Origin: Batrachochytrium dendrobatidis JAM81 | Taxonomy: Eukaryota; Chytridiomycota; Chytridiomycetes; Rhizophydiales | Assembly (NCBI RefSeq): GCF_000203795.2 | Contig: NW_006281100.1 | Coordinates: 1,199,099 to 1,263,098 of the forward strand | Direction of reading: 5' to 3' | DNA length: 64,000 nt | Shown here: positions 9,737 through 22,438 of the stretch, piece after piece | Layout: each line of letters starts with the position of its first letter | Numbering within the stretch: position 1 is the stretch's first letter | Translations under genes and position numbers: made by a program | The notes under the pieces: generated by a model | Told to the model about the DNA's origin: nothing | The model's input: only the letters and a program-made list of their open reading frames with translations | Database searches by the model: none

Positions 9737-10282
9737 ATGAAAATGGTTGGATCAACGGTGAATATTGATGTTAAACTCGTCAAAGTCAAGTTGCGGTTTA
9801 CAAAACGTATCCAAGGATTCAGGAGTCGAGTTGAAGCAACAAAGGCGTACAAGCAACTGATTCAACTACAAATAGAGCATTGGAACCAAGCAAGCAAGTT
9901 AAAGCGACAGTTTAATAGACATATCAACAAACATCCTTTCCACCCAAAATACAAAACAATACAGTGCAAGACACATGTTCACCAATGTGGAAGAGTTGAT
10001 GCAAAATATACCGGAAAAATCACCAATCAAAACATTGGATATTGGCTTGATATTCAATTTGGGTATATGCTGCAAAATGTAGATACTGAAAATACAATTC
10101 AATTTAATATTTCAGATAATACATTATTGTTTAATGGTAACAATCAATCCATGATTAATACGGATATTGACATTGTTTTGGATCTGATTGACGAGAATGA
10201 TATTATTGAATGCATGAAACGTCATAATTCAAAGTATATAGTCGACCATGCTTCATTCCAAATACACAACAGTTCAAAGTAG
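9737..10282 (+). CDS. Hypothetical protein
   Basis: The frame has 181 codons starting MKMVGSTVNIDVKLV. The first ~70 residues are strongly basic and potentially helical (Lys/Arg/Gln-rich, EHWNQASKLKRQF). The second half is acidic and beta-rich, ending in DIDIVLDLIDENDIIECM. No known domain is visible. The start has a purine at -3 and the frame is longer than expected by chance in DNA this AT-rich. It sits alone between the retroelement and a long empty stretch. It could be a decayed piece of a larger gene. Confidence 0.4.
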   Translation: MKMVGSTVNIDVKLVKVKLRFTKRIQGFRSRVEATKAYKQLIQLQIEHWNQASKLKRQFNRHINKHPFHPKYKTIQCKTHVHQCGRVDAKYTGKITNQNIGYWLDIQFGYMLQNVDTENTIQFNISDNTLLFNGNNQSMINTDIDIVLDLIDENDIIECMKRHNSKYIVDHASFQIHNSSK

Positions 10283-10450
10283 TTTGATGATAGCCAAGTA
10301 AAATACAACCCCATATGAACAAGACAGCTTTGTTGGACAGTCACCATTGCCAAGATGATGCAAGACCATAATATTGCCATTTACATTTCTTTAGCCACAA
10401 CTTGCTGAATTTGGCAACTCGTGCAACCCGCGCAATTTCAAAATCAGATC

Positions 10451-10509
10451 ATTGGATTAAATTGGATTGTATTGGATTAAATTAAATCGGATTGGATTAA
10501 ATTGGATTC
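10451..10509. repeat. Imperfect ATTGGATTAA short tandem array
   Basis: About five degenerate copies of ATTGGATTAAATTGG-type units occur in 59 bp. Confidence 0.8.
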
Positions 10510-12677
10510 AACCCAGTATTGGCTTGTTGGGTAGGCTGTTGTATCATTAAAATGTAACTTGACAGTCTCAGAATTCAGTATTGGCCAATTCATACAAACC
10601 TGCCCATCATTTACCCAAACAAGTCGATACTAATGATTTTAGATTCATCATGGTCGCAGGCTATTCATAATGCATTAGCGTGAAGTTCCATAAATTGATT
10701 TCAAAGCTAGTTTAGATGCATCAACCCATTTTAAACATTAATCAACGCCATTTCAAACATATCCTAAAATGAATGGTACTTATGCAGAGCCATGTCACAG
10801 TTGAATGTGCTCCTACCATACCATTTCCTGTAAAACGAGTGTCTGTGTATAGACATGATCAGTGGCCATGTATTACACCCATCACATCATCAACTATTGA
10901 GTCATTGACACCATTGACACGATTATCTAGCACCACATCATTGTAAACATATTGTGCAGTACCTAGTCGTACACATGGAACATCAAATGCAATCCCAGTT
11001 CACTCTGACATACTCGTATTCAAAGTTGGCAGCAAACAAGTCATTACATACATACTGTCAAACAGCAAATGCCTTGGTTTGAATTGTCGAGGGCACTACA
11101 TTATCGCGACATCAGTGACACCAGTGACATCAGTGACTTGAACCAGATCTCATTCAGCGCGTCGATGGATGCATTTGGTATTGATGGTATGGAGGTGTTT
11201 GAATCTGGCGATGATTTATCAACTCAACTCAACCCATACATTATTCGTTGCGCTAATGTTATACCGTATCCAGCTAGGACATGCATAGTGTGTCAAACGA
11301 GATCAATGTTCCGTATGGGGATCCGAGTCAACGTTTTCCACCCATGACCAGTTCAAAGATCTGGATGTTTCAACATACACTAACATGGAGTGTCGAGTTT
11401 GGACAATATGTAGACTCAAGTACGATCGGAGCTGCGTTGACGTGACAAGGTAGACAATCTGATGAATGATGGAATGTATAATATCGAGGTTTCACAAATC
11501 CAAAATTGGAGAGATGGTGAAACACGTTTGATTGTATCACTCGGATGCCATGTTTAGTATTCAACATGAGATTTTGACTAAACTGCGCTCAGATGTAGCA
11601 CGTTCAAACCAGCACTTGCATTCAGCACAACAATTCAATACTATGCAACGCATTCAACACAGATCGGTATGATCAAGAGCATGTCAGTGATGAATGAGTG
11701 AATGATAGTGATGAATACCAACGTGTATCAACTTACAACCATGATGTGGCATCACAATAACTCGACAGTGCGTATCCCAGACACTACTGGACAAAATGCA
11801 TTGAAAACACCCCAAATATTGCAATCTACCTACACAGCGTTGGTGGATTATCTGTCACTGAATTTGGAGCATAAACTGGCAACTATACATGCAAATATGC
11901 ATAGACTCTGATAGTCCTGCAACCAAGTTCCAGATGCCAATTCAAATATGTACTTGGATAGTCAGGGGTTGTAACACGATCATTTATTCAAATCGCATAT
12001 ATACACACATGTTATTGTTGAATGGCAGCAATATATAATGTCTCACAATAACGGGATATTGCTGGCATTGGATACCGTACCACAGTCGCTGTCTCGTGTG
12101 GTCAAACTGTGTGTAAGCTCCATGTATATATCATCACATAGATTGAATACAAACCATGATAATCTGGAATTACAAACTGTTTCACTCAACTCGGATTGAC
12201 TCGAATTCAAAAGCCAATTGATTATTGCATGACATTAAATCAATTGCAATGGAGGCTGCAACGTATGGATCAGTCACGTCACCAACAGAAACATCAAAAG
12301 CAAATCAAATGGCTAAAAAGCAATTAGAAGAGTTTGTTTTCAGGTTAAAAAACTTGAAAGCAGAACCAGATGTTAAATGCAGAGATTATTGTGCTAAAGG
12401 GTTTGGCCGATAATAGAATATCTAATGACTGATGTGTATCAAATCATATGCAGTTTGTCATTCAAGAAATGTCCATCAATAAAACGATCAAGCATATATA
12501 TGCGTACATGGTTACGAGTAAAAACAATTTGATATTTGCTCGAGCACGAGTGTAAGCTTTAGTAAAACTGCGATACCGTCAAATCTATAATCCACTGAAC
12601 ATATTAGATTGCAACGAATCGATGCAAGTCATTGAAAATACTAACCCCAATTCAATTGATACGACTGAATCTACAGT

Positions 12678-13130
12678 ACAGTCGTATTCACATAAAATGC
12701 AACACTAAATAAGAGTGTGTATAACAAACAGCCAGTCTCATGAAATGATTGGCATCAGTTTATTGGTTGGCATTGTGCCATATACACTGTTTAGTTGATT
12801 GATACTGTTTGTAGTGATTGGCATGTAAAGTTGCATCCCTAAAATATGTTGAACTAGAACGCGAATGTATCTGATTAAAATACAAAGTTTGTATAGATTT
12901 GGCAACAATCAAACCAATATTTGGATTGCAATGCATCAATTTGGTCATTGTACAATGTATGGCCATGTCAAATGATGAGATTACTCCAGTTCAAACTGAT
13001 GGTTTGATTGTGTATATCATACGACGAACGTTGTGCCTACAAGATCAATGTGTAATAGAAAGGCACAAAGTATTCAAACCATTACTTTGAAGTCGCTGCA
13101 AGTGATTGATTTTACGTGAATACGACCACA
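12678..13130. mobile_element. Candidate MITE bounded by CGTATTCAC motif
   Basis: The left end reads GTCGTATTCACATAAAAT (within 12681-12698). The right end, on the minus strand, reads GTCGTATTCACGTAAAAT (within 13109-13127): an inverted pair with one mismatch over 18 bp, about 450 bp apart. The subterminal CCAGTCTCATGAAATGATTGG (12733 onward) recurs in the copy at 42967. There is no coding capacity. I could not identify a convincing target duplication. Confidence 0.5.
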
Positions 13131-13424
13131 AATGCCTGCGATGAAAATGCCACAACTGAACAAATCGATGCTTTGCAGTATCTTCATGGCTCAAATCGTC
13201 TGCAGAACAATTTGTGCAACTGAATCGATCCCTTCAGACACTGCAAGCATGCTATTTACCACGTGAGTACTGACCACCCTCAACTGAAAGTCATCGCAAC
13301 TCCACAAAACTCTCCACAACTTCACTTTGAACGCGGCGTCGGTTCGCTATTCTCGTCAGATTCCAATCGAAACAGAGCATCACTGCATTTAGGACTTGAT
13401 TGACTTATCAGCCAAAAGTTTGGG

Positions 13425-16400
13425 ATGGACTACAACTATGCTGTGCTTAGGCTGACTACTAATATCATTCGTGCTTTGAAACCTAAACATGTCAGATGTT
13501 AGTTATTGACAGTTGTTGATTACAGAGCGGTTGCCAATACATCATATTTGGCTGACACTACTTTAATATATTGAGTACTAATTGAGTCTTGTTATTAGTG
13601 CTTGTCGACATCACTTACCAACACGGTGTATCCATGTCTGAGCTGTTCCGTGCCATTTCTCCACGACTAAGAGAAAATAACTGGATTGTATGTTTGACTG
13701 CAGTGCTGTTAGTTCAATAGTAATACAGCCTCTATTATTGATTTAAATTATTTACTCTGGCTTGACTACAACATAGTTGGACTAACCAAGAATCACTGTC
13801 AATACTTAGGTTGTATTCAAGACATTGACTCTCATCCATGTGTTGATTAAAGAGGGTGATTCAAATAGGGTTATGGGCTATTTGTCTTCCAACACTGATA
13901 AACTGAGTACTGCAGGATTCCGTGATAAAAGTGGTCATCCAATGGGTAGTGTGGTACTTGATTGTTTAAATACTATGACATGATGGCTAAATCTGCCTGT
14001 ATTTTTGATAGGAACAATTCAGTCAAAAAACATAGATACATACTCCAACTATCTACAAGAACGAGTGTCCGTTTTTAAAGCAGTCAAAATAGACTGGATT
14101 TCTGAAAAAGATACTGCCATTGCGAAATTCCGTACACTGCAAATCAAGGATGGACTTTTGGAAGATATTTCTCTGCTTCAGCGACACATTGATGCTTTAC
14201 TCAAATGCTCTGTATGTGCAAGTATTTTTCTATATTGAATTTAGCCTGTAATCTTGAACTAATCATGCTTTGGAATCGTTCAACGACAGTGGTATGTGGA
14301 GGATCTGGATCAGGTTGTCACTCTTCAGGCATTTAGATTGCTGACATGGGATATGATGAGCTTATTTCATTTATTGAACGAAGCGGTTCTACGGATTCTT
14401 GGTGAGTTTTACTATATCTACTACTGGCCATTATTCAAAATTTTGATCTTGTTGATTGCGACATTCTATTGTTTAAATTACACTACTTTTAACTCAAGCT
14501 TTATAAATGGTGTTATGTCTATCTAGGATCCTACTTTGAAATGGAGCGACAAAATGCAGCAAAGGCACTCGAGATTTACAAAAAGTTTTCAGTGCAGACA
14601 AAAAAGACACTCGAGTTTTTTGAAACAGGTCGCAAAGTGCGTCGAGAAACCGGTGTCGATGTGCCTATATTTCACCACGTAAGCTTAAACCCCATTATCC
14701 CAAGAAAATACTATTCAAACATTGCTTTTTGATGACGACTCGGCTTTATTTTTAATTGGGATTTGAACTGCTGAATTTTTATATAGCCTCCATTGATGTT
14801 GGCTGCATCTTTGGAAGAGTATCTTCGTGCTCCGGATTTTGAAGAGAAACGGGCTGAATATAAACAACGAAGACTGGAGAAAGAAAAGTCTGATAGAACA
14901 GGTATTATACGTGCAATCTTGGACACTCGCTGTTTTTATTGCGATACTCATTTCAATTCACGCATTTATCAAACTAGCACCCCAATCATCTACCAATACA
15001 GCGTCAGCTTCTAAAGACTCTACACAAACCAAACCAGAGAAAAAAGATGTACAGCTCATTGATTTCTTCTCTAGTGTTGATCAAGAAATGAGTGCATTTA
15101 GTACAGCTCAATCTCAAGCCCAATATCCTGCAGCCAATTTTGATGCATTTTGGGATCCCAATGATGGATTTTCTCAGCGCGCTAATGCTGATCGTTTTGG
15201 TAATCAATCTGGTGCAGTCATGTCTAGTGATAATCCTTTCTTGACTGTACAGCATAATCAGCAGTTATTACAACAACAGTTGCAGGAATCAGATATGCTT
15301 TTAAGATCGACTGTATTAGGACAACAGCAACAGGCTCTGGGGATGCAACAACCTAGTGTTGCTAATACGCAAGCTTCTGGTAATGCATTTTATATGAATC
15401 CAGGAATGCAAGGCTCTGCTTCAAGCTATACGCCTCAACCAAATCATCCACTTTCTGTATCAGCATATAATCCATTTTTGCCTGCTGCTCCTGCTTCACC
15501 AGCTCCCGTAAATACATTCACGGCTTTTGGCGATATGGGACAAATGCAAGCATCTAGCATGGTATCATCCGCCACACCAAAGCTAGATCCGTTTAGCCAG
15601 CTTGGAAACATGGCTCCCAAATTGCCGCTTATGGATACGAATACCAATATAGGCGTGTCACCTTATGCAACCAATAATCCGTTTGGACGCAACATGTCAC
15701 AGCCAGAACTTCCAATTAATCCCACCAATCCGTTTGGCGTTGCTGGTTTTGGCCGAGGTAGTATGTATCAGCAACCTATTGCAGCACAATCTACAGGTGG
15801 GTTTGCAACTCATAACACGACAGGAAATAGTGGGGCATCAACCGCTTATAATCCGTTTGCCGGACTGGGATTACCGCAATTTGGAGGCATGCAAGGAGTA
15901 AATACACCCAACAGTCCGATGGCGATGCGTGCAGGTGAGTTTGTAATATATATTTGCTGAGTAAGAATGGAGGTATGTGTGAGAAAGGATAGGGGCAGAC
16001 TCCCCACTCATTCGAGTAAAATAAAAGAGTAACACTCCAGAGTCCCTTATTGGATCGTTTAAAACGGCTAGGAGGTGACGTTGAATCCCGAGATCAAGCG
16101 ATTCGGTTTGCGGCTACTTCCACTGCCTTGCTTCTGCCCCCCCAGTCCATTCCCGTTTCAAACACGATTCCTCACTCAATGAATTACTCTGTTGGGGTTG
16201 TTTCTGGTACAGGTGGTAATTCTTTCGCCAATGCTAGCACAGGAGCATTTCAAGTACACGCTAGCAACCATAATTCTATTTTGGGTGTTCCTCAGATCGG
16301 TTCTGGATTACATGGCATGTCTACAGGGATTTCGGGAAACGCGCCATTTGGAGCTATGGCAGGAACTGGTACTGACAGTCAAGGCATAAATGCCATGAAT

Positions 16401-16646
16401 CCGTTTGCTCGACAGGGAACACCGGGATTACAAGTGCCTGGACAAACGGCAGCATTCATGACACCTCATCTAACCGGACATAGCATAATGTCTTCGGCTA
16501 CCACTTCTACCACTATGCATAACCCATTTGCTACAGGTGCTCTTAATGGAGGACCTTCATCTATATCTTTGAGTCAGCAACCATCACAACAGCAACAAAA
16601 AATGCTTGGAATGCAACAAGAATTTCAAACCTCAAGGGGGTTTTAA
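13425..16646 (+). CDS. AP180/YAP180-type clathrin adaptor (ANTH domain)
   Basis: Nine exons predict about 816 residues. Exons are roughly 13425-13497, 13599-13687, 13810-13945, 14012-14211, 14290-14401, 14527-14678, 14787-14901, 14978-15934 and 16030-16646. The N-terminal 280 residues form an ANTH domain: LKPKHVR, then SELFRAISPRLRENNWIVVFK, then IHVLIKEGDSNRVMGYLSS and YSNYLQERV. The family binds PI(4,5)P2 and drives clathrin-coated endocytosis. The KPKHVR stretch corresponds to the phosphoinositide-binding K-P-K-H patch. The C-terminal half is a Gln/Asn/Gly-rich disordered tail with at least seven NPF motifs (NPFLTV, NPFGR, NPFGVAG, NPFAGL, NPFARQ, NPFATG), which bind EH-domain proteins. 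The ends of exons 3 and 8 are the least certain. The acceptor before exon 9 (AAAAGAG) is weak but is the one that keeps frame. Confidence 0.9.
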
Positions 16647-16872
16647 ATTAAACTGACAATGCTCCTTTATTGGGAGCTTCATTTTTAAATACTAGATTGG
16701 GGTTTAAATTGTATTTGTCTATAAAGCATATATACGTTTATTGTGTTTCAGTAGTGTCCTGGATCACCTATCATCGTAGCCATTCCATAATTTAAATGTT
16801 GAACGTGAAAAAGATGAGGATGTAAGCGCTAGTTTTAAACCAGAACAAGGTAGCAAAATACTACAAAAGCAA

Positions 16873-19718
16873 TTAACCCACTTTGGCTGCCTGCTGGAGT
16901 AAGGGCTGAAGTTCTGACACTGCTTTACGAACACGTCCACATTGATCAAACACTTCTCTAGGAGCACTCAGCACCACCGATGCATGTGGTTCCGCATAAA
17001 CCATATTGCAGAGAGTAAAGCAATCTTGTAGTCTATTGTATCAGAAAACGGATGAGTTTATCAACTTTTATGTAATAAGCATTTTAACAAGATAACCCAT
17101 TAAAAATCTCACAGTATATCTGTACAAGACGATATAGAGGGGATAGCATTCCCAAAACGGCACATCAATTGAACGTGTTTTTGATGTAGAGCCTTTAATC
17201 TTTTTAGCAGTGCATTGGTAGACGTCATGACTGTGTTGCGATGCGTAGCTGTATCCACAAGATCTGTTTGTAAAAGCGAAGCATCAAATGAAGTGGTGAG
17301 AGGAATTAATTTGTTAAAAGCCACAGCCATACGATCGTGATCAGCAATGTAATACGGCGAGGGTTGTTGCTCGGCAAACACTGGATTTTCAAGAAACTCC
17401 TACAAACATGGCAAAACATTTGTAAGACAATAATCAAACCATAGAGTTTGTTAATAGCAAAAGTTCATACTAAAACTGATTTAGTAGATGCCGCAATATG
17501 CTCCAGACGTCCCAGCAATGCATTTATGGCTTCTTGTCTTGTTTTAATTTTTACAGCTTCCGAGTTCAACAAAATCGATACAAGTTGATTTTGAGCAAAC
17601 CGACGCTCCATTCTCTGCATCAACTATATAAAATAAGAAATTACTACTATTAGTCCCCAAAATCAGCATCGTCAATGCATTTAAACATATTTTATACCTG
17701 TTGCATTTGATCAACCATTGAGTCTATCTGTACCATTTTGTTTTGGTACAATACATTGTAAAATCTAGATTCAATACGTGTTGCTGCTTCTGTCCATAGC
17801 TGCTCCAGTACATTTATTCTGAGTTTTTTCAGCTCACTTTGCTCTTGGTCAAGAGAGGATAATAAGTCAGTCGACAAAACATCAGAGGTAGTGAATGGAT
17901 GCTCCAAAGAGCTGCAACGAGACAAGTATTCGAGCTTGCTAGTCAGAAAAGTGAATCGTATTAATGCTGCAAAATGGCGTCGATGTGAAAGTGGCTCACT
18001 AAACAATACTAGTTTGCATTAACACTATATGCCAAGCTACAAGTAATCAATCAAACATTTGTAGATGAATTCATCCACCCAGCATTTAAAAAATACTTGC
18101 ATGCATTTTAATCGTTTAATCTCTTGTATTGCCCAAGAAGGTAGGAAATGTTCTCCGTGGTGCACATGGGTTTTCTGACAGCGATCTGCCTAAATATATG
18201 AATAAAGTGTAATGTAAATGATATATCAGCTTAAAATCAAGGTGAATTTACTTTTTGATGCGTGCAACTGTAATGCATCAAACTTACCCATTCCAGTGGG
18301 GCTTCCAAAACTTTTTGCTGTTTATCAAACACATCTTTCAATTTTTCAGCATGGTGAACCAGCATATTTTCTTAAATAGTGTCAATTAAATTTAAAATTA
18401 CATTAATCAGTCTATTTTTAGTAGAATAGGTAGTGTAAAGCTCGACCAAAATACTTTTACTAGATCAATACTTACCTGAAGTTGGTAAATCACTATGTAC
18501 ATCCAAAACACTTAAAATGCTTTTCACGCACTGATCAACTGCCAGGTCCAGCTAAAATAGGTTTTGATAGACAGTGCTGCATGTATTTAGCAACTTGTCA
18601 CAAAAAGGTAATCGGCTGATGACACCCAGCAATACCTTGGCAGATGCATTGACAATACGGTCATTTTGAAGGTTGAGCTGATAGTTTACAGAATCTTGAA
18701 CACGTTCAAGTCTATCCCGTTTTAGTATTATTTCTTGATGAGCAGATCTAAGTAAATTGATATCAATGAAAGATGCGAATTTTAATGTCAGCAACAGTTA
18801 TGGTAAGCATAGGCACACTGATAACGCCGTAATACTTGCACTATATATTTGCGCTGTGCCTTGATCAGGTTTAAATGCTTCTGTAAGCTCTCCGAGTTGG
18901 TTTCTAATAAACTAACCTGTGATCTGATTTTAATAGGAATTGGAGTTAGGCATCTTACAAGCATGACAGATATTTAAGCCATGTATAAATCAAGGCCACA
19001 TACTTGATGTGCTCAATTTGAGCTGGGCTTGAATAGACCGCTTCAGGCCGAGTATATTCTCGTCTAGATTCACTTGAATGATCGTCCTTTTCCCACTACA
19101 AACCAATTAAATGGTTTATTTACAAGGTCAATACAATATCAAAAAGTACAAATCTCGAAAACAATAAAATCAACTTTGAACACTTACGGATTCGTAATCT
19201 ATTCCACTGGCCTGCAACGATTCCCATCTAAATAAAAACAGCCAGAATACAACATTAGAGTGTCAACCCATCATGGAATTCCAATAAACAAATCCTCAAA
19301 AGTTGATGGTTTCAACATACAATAATGCTTCTTCTTCCGACAAAACATCAAAGCCTCCAATATATTCCAGTTTAGTGGTGGGAAGTAAATGCGCATCGCT
19401 ACCAATATGCTGTAATTCTCTGTCAATCTCCGTCATAGTAGTCATGGATGGATCTGAGTTCAAGTGAATACGGTAATGAGAGTTCAATGTATCCGATAGC
19501 CAATCAACAAACGAATGTGTTGAATCCAATTGAAAAGTCCATTGTAATTGTTTGGCCAGCTCAGTAGCAGTATTATTAGAAATAGTATCAATAGGAGTTG
19601 AAGAATAACCCAAATCAATCAAGATCTGAGCAAGACGCAACTCTTTTGAAGATGGCTGAGGATGTGGAGCACAAAACAAGTTCTCGTTATTATCCATGGA
19701 AACATCATCATGCAGCAT
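16873..19718 (-). CDS. Coiled-coil protein, possibly augmin HAUS3-like
   Basis: This is a gene of many short exons. The first exon (19296-19718) starts MLHDDVSMDNNENLF. It carries a compact N-terminal unit with LAQILIDLGYSS, FVDWLSDTLN and FDVLSEEEALLYVE. That order (short helix with LGY, WL, then LSEEE) is reminiscent of HAUS3, an augmin subunit that promotes branching microtubule nucleation. Downstream exons near 18552-18780, 17692-18006, 17480-17640, 17109-17381 and 16873-17030 encode long amphipathic helices (HQEIILKRDRLERVQDS, LDQEQSELKKLRINVLEQL) as expected of a coiled-coil subunit. The last exon ends QPLLQQAAKVG. Exact splice sites between 17.0 and 19.3 kb are not all resolved. The family assignment is tentative. 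It could be another helical microtubule or tethering protein. Confidence 0.55.
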
Positions 19719-19912
19719 AGTGAATATCAGTTACAAATATTCACAATCTCGGCAGCTGCAATTCGACTTTGAATTCAAACTTTCACATAAATTCATTCAG
19801 TCACGTGAGCATGGATGCTTCACTTGTTATAACCGCCCACTTTAGTCAAAACATTCAATGAATTGTGTTGTATTTATATATTGAAAACTATCGTATTGAC
19901 TTGGCCAAATAT

Positions 19913-21930
19913 TCATCCAGATTTGAGAAACGATGCTGCTGGCCCAAATTCATCATAGTCGGCTCGTGTCAAATACATTGCACCGCTACTGGTAAACACG
20001 AGCTATGGATTCACATTAGCATTACTCCAGCTGTGTACAATTCTTTACATTGAACTGTAATAGTTTAAACAAAATCATACCTTGGCAGTAATAGATCCTC
20101 CTAAAAAGGCCGCATCACATGAACGATCCTTGAATTCAACAAAATAATCGGGAAGTTTGATCCATTTTACATCTTTTGCCTGATACTCGCTCGAAGTCTC
20201 TGATGCTGCTAAAAGCACCGCAAGTTCACTTTCAATGCGATCCTTTATACCTATGTACAGTTGAATGAGTATCGTCATTGTTTATTTACTCATCACAGAT
20301 CCAATATCGTCATATAATGTGAAAATATGTAGATTTACCTCTAATGAGACTGCAGCCGCCAACCAAAAGAATATTCTCCCATAAAAATAACCGTTTTTCT
20401 GGCTCGCATGAATTACTAACAACCAAATGCATGGCATCATGGATTCCAGGTACATCCTTTCCAATTAATTCTGGCTTGAACAACACATCAATGGCCCGAA
20501 ATCCCCAAGACCCAATATCGATCTAAAGCAAATAACAGTCAGCACTTTGATGGATTAAAAGGCAAGTGGTCATGCGTGTCAATCAAGACTTGTTTAACCA
20601 AACTGAATATACGGATAAGTTCATGTCTAACCTTTTGGCCCTTGAAATCAAACTCTGCATTTGGCTGCTCAATACCAGACAGGCTAGGTGCAAAAAACGC
20701 TGGGGACTGGATAAATGCACGAGCAAGATCTCTTCCAATATACTTGCCATATGAAGCAACAAACTTTTCGTCGCCATTCATCAACTGAACCAAGTATGTT
20801 TCAATGTCCTGTCCGCCAACAGCAATAGTAACACTTGCAGAATATACCGCAACATTTTCAAATACTGGAGAAATATCTATTCCAGATTTTAAAATAATGT
20901 TAGATTTCGCGAAAGCACACATCCTACAATTACTGACAGAGCATGCCAAAATATACCTGTGGTAGTGTGACCAATATCCACAACTAGACCAGATGTGACA
21001 CCCGCTCCGTATAAAGCAGCAACAGGTTGGTCCAACAAAAACATTCCAGGTACATTAATGTACTCGAACAAGATCCGAGTTGCACGCTCCTGATCGCTAC
21101 GAGACCAAGATACAGGAACAGTCAGTAGCACTGGATTGATATTTGTAGCTCTCTCTACTCCACAATGATTTACTAGAATCTTTCTCCTACAATCAAGATC
21201 GCCATTACAAGACTAGGTTCAGCACATTGCTTTCAAAAACTCGATTGATGAATATTTCAATAACGTTGTGGCAAATATATCATCACTTTCAGCCAGATGT
21301 CAATAGTAATGGGAATTGAACTCTACAGTACACCAGTAAATGTCACTTACCATAAAACCTGAAGTGCATCCCAATCTGCAACTTGTCCGTTTTGTATGGG
21401 TTGAACCCAGGCACTGGATGCATGATCAGAAGCAGATCCTTTTCCACTCTCATTGGCATCATGCCGAGTATTTACCCTGAGTTCATCTGCAACAGCAGCT
21501 GGACTTACTGTAGTAGTTGCAGTATTGGCTACAACTGCATGGGATGGTGAATCCACCATCATATCAGTCGCATCTGTGTCTTGAGCTGTTTGTTCAGTAA
21601 GCAGCAATTCTTTTGATGCAGTTTGAGTTTCTAGTAGTGCTTCCCTTTGAGCAATCTCCTGAGCCTCTAGTTCAGCAGCTAATTCCTTATCCGATATACG
21701 AGATATCGCCGTCTTTAAATCCAACAGGCCATCATATAACCACACAAAAATAAGTAAATGCAAGTGATATCGTAACTAAATTGCAATGACAATAGTAATA
21801 CTGATGTCACAATCAAATGACTTACCAGAGCAGGAGGGTTCTGATAGTCTGCGAGTCCGGCACGAGTGTAAAGACTTCCTGGATCAATGACCAGTAAATT
21901 GGCTTCTCTGGGATGGAATGTTGTTGTCAT
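19913..21930 (-). CDS. ARP9: Actin-related protein Arp9-like (SWI/SNF-RSC subunit)
   Basis: Seven exons (21826-21930, 21351-21712, 20957-21186, 20632-20876, 20339-20522, 20081-20250, 19913-20002) give 461 residues, close to yeast Arp9. Actin-fold landmarks are NLLVIDPGSLYTRAG (phosphate-1 like), LTVPVSWSRSDQERATRI, FLLDQPVAALYGAG, GLVVDIGHTTTDISPVF (phosphate-2), ENILLVGGCSLIRG and a C-terminal LPDYFVEFKD...AAFLGGSI followed by LTRADYDEFGP. The order PIQNGQVADWDAL and the LPDYFxEFK tail fit Arp9 better than Arp7 or actin. An Ala/Thr/Asp-rich, probably disordered insert of about 100 residues (near residues 45-140) interrupts the N-terminal lobe. Arp9 acts in the nucleus with Arp7 on the HSA helix of Snf2/Sth1. 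It lies tandem with the coiled-coil gene, 194 bp away. Confidence 0.85.
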
Positions 21931-22438
21931 CTAAAAGAAATACTGAGTAAAAATAATAGTAAGTAATGTCCAATATGAATAGCAAGAATTAGACTCAGCA
22001 GTCGATGAATGAGATGCAACACACTTCAATAGTACGTCAAGCGACTTGATTTTTGAATATTGGCAAAAATTTACAATTTTATCAAACATGAATTAGTTAT
22101 TCATGAATTTGGCATCGTTTCTAGACTCGAAAATATAAAATGTAGAATTGATTTCATTCACTTGAAGATATGCAATTGAATTTGTATTCCATTTATAAAC
22201 CGAGTCTGCCATCAAATACCAATTCCATTTGGCACATGATTGTTACTACAGATTGTACAATCCTAAAAATAAATCAAACTGTATTTCAGTTATCTTGAAA
22301 TGCATTCAAAATAGTTCAACTATTCGCTTTTATCATTTGCTCACCACTTGTACTCGAGTCTGATTCGGTTATATATACATTACTCCAACTATCATTCATC
22401 CGATACATGGTATTTGCATTTTAGTTTATTGATCATTA
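21931..22438. other. Intergenic, no gene seen
   Basis: This is 508 bp between the IKS1 stop and the ARP9 start, both on the minus strand. It should hold the ARP9 promoter and the IKS1 terminator. No clear TATA box or repeat was found. Confidence 0.5.

Larger units (their letters stand above)
10283..13424. other. Long gene-free stretch
   Basis: I see no supported gene across about 3.1 kb. Short frames at 11069-11347 and 12225-12413 have no signature or splice continuation. The stretch contains an ATTGGATTAAATT array (10451-10509) and an inverted-repeat element at about 12678-13130. Confidence 0.5.
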
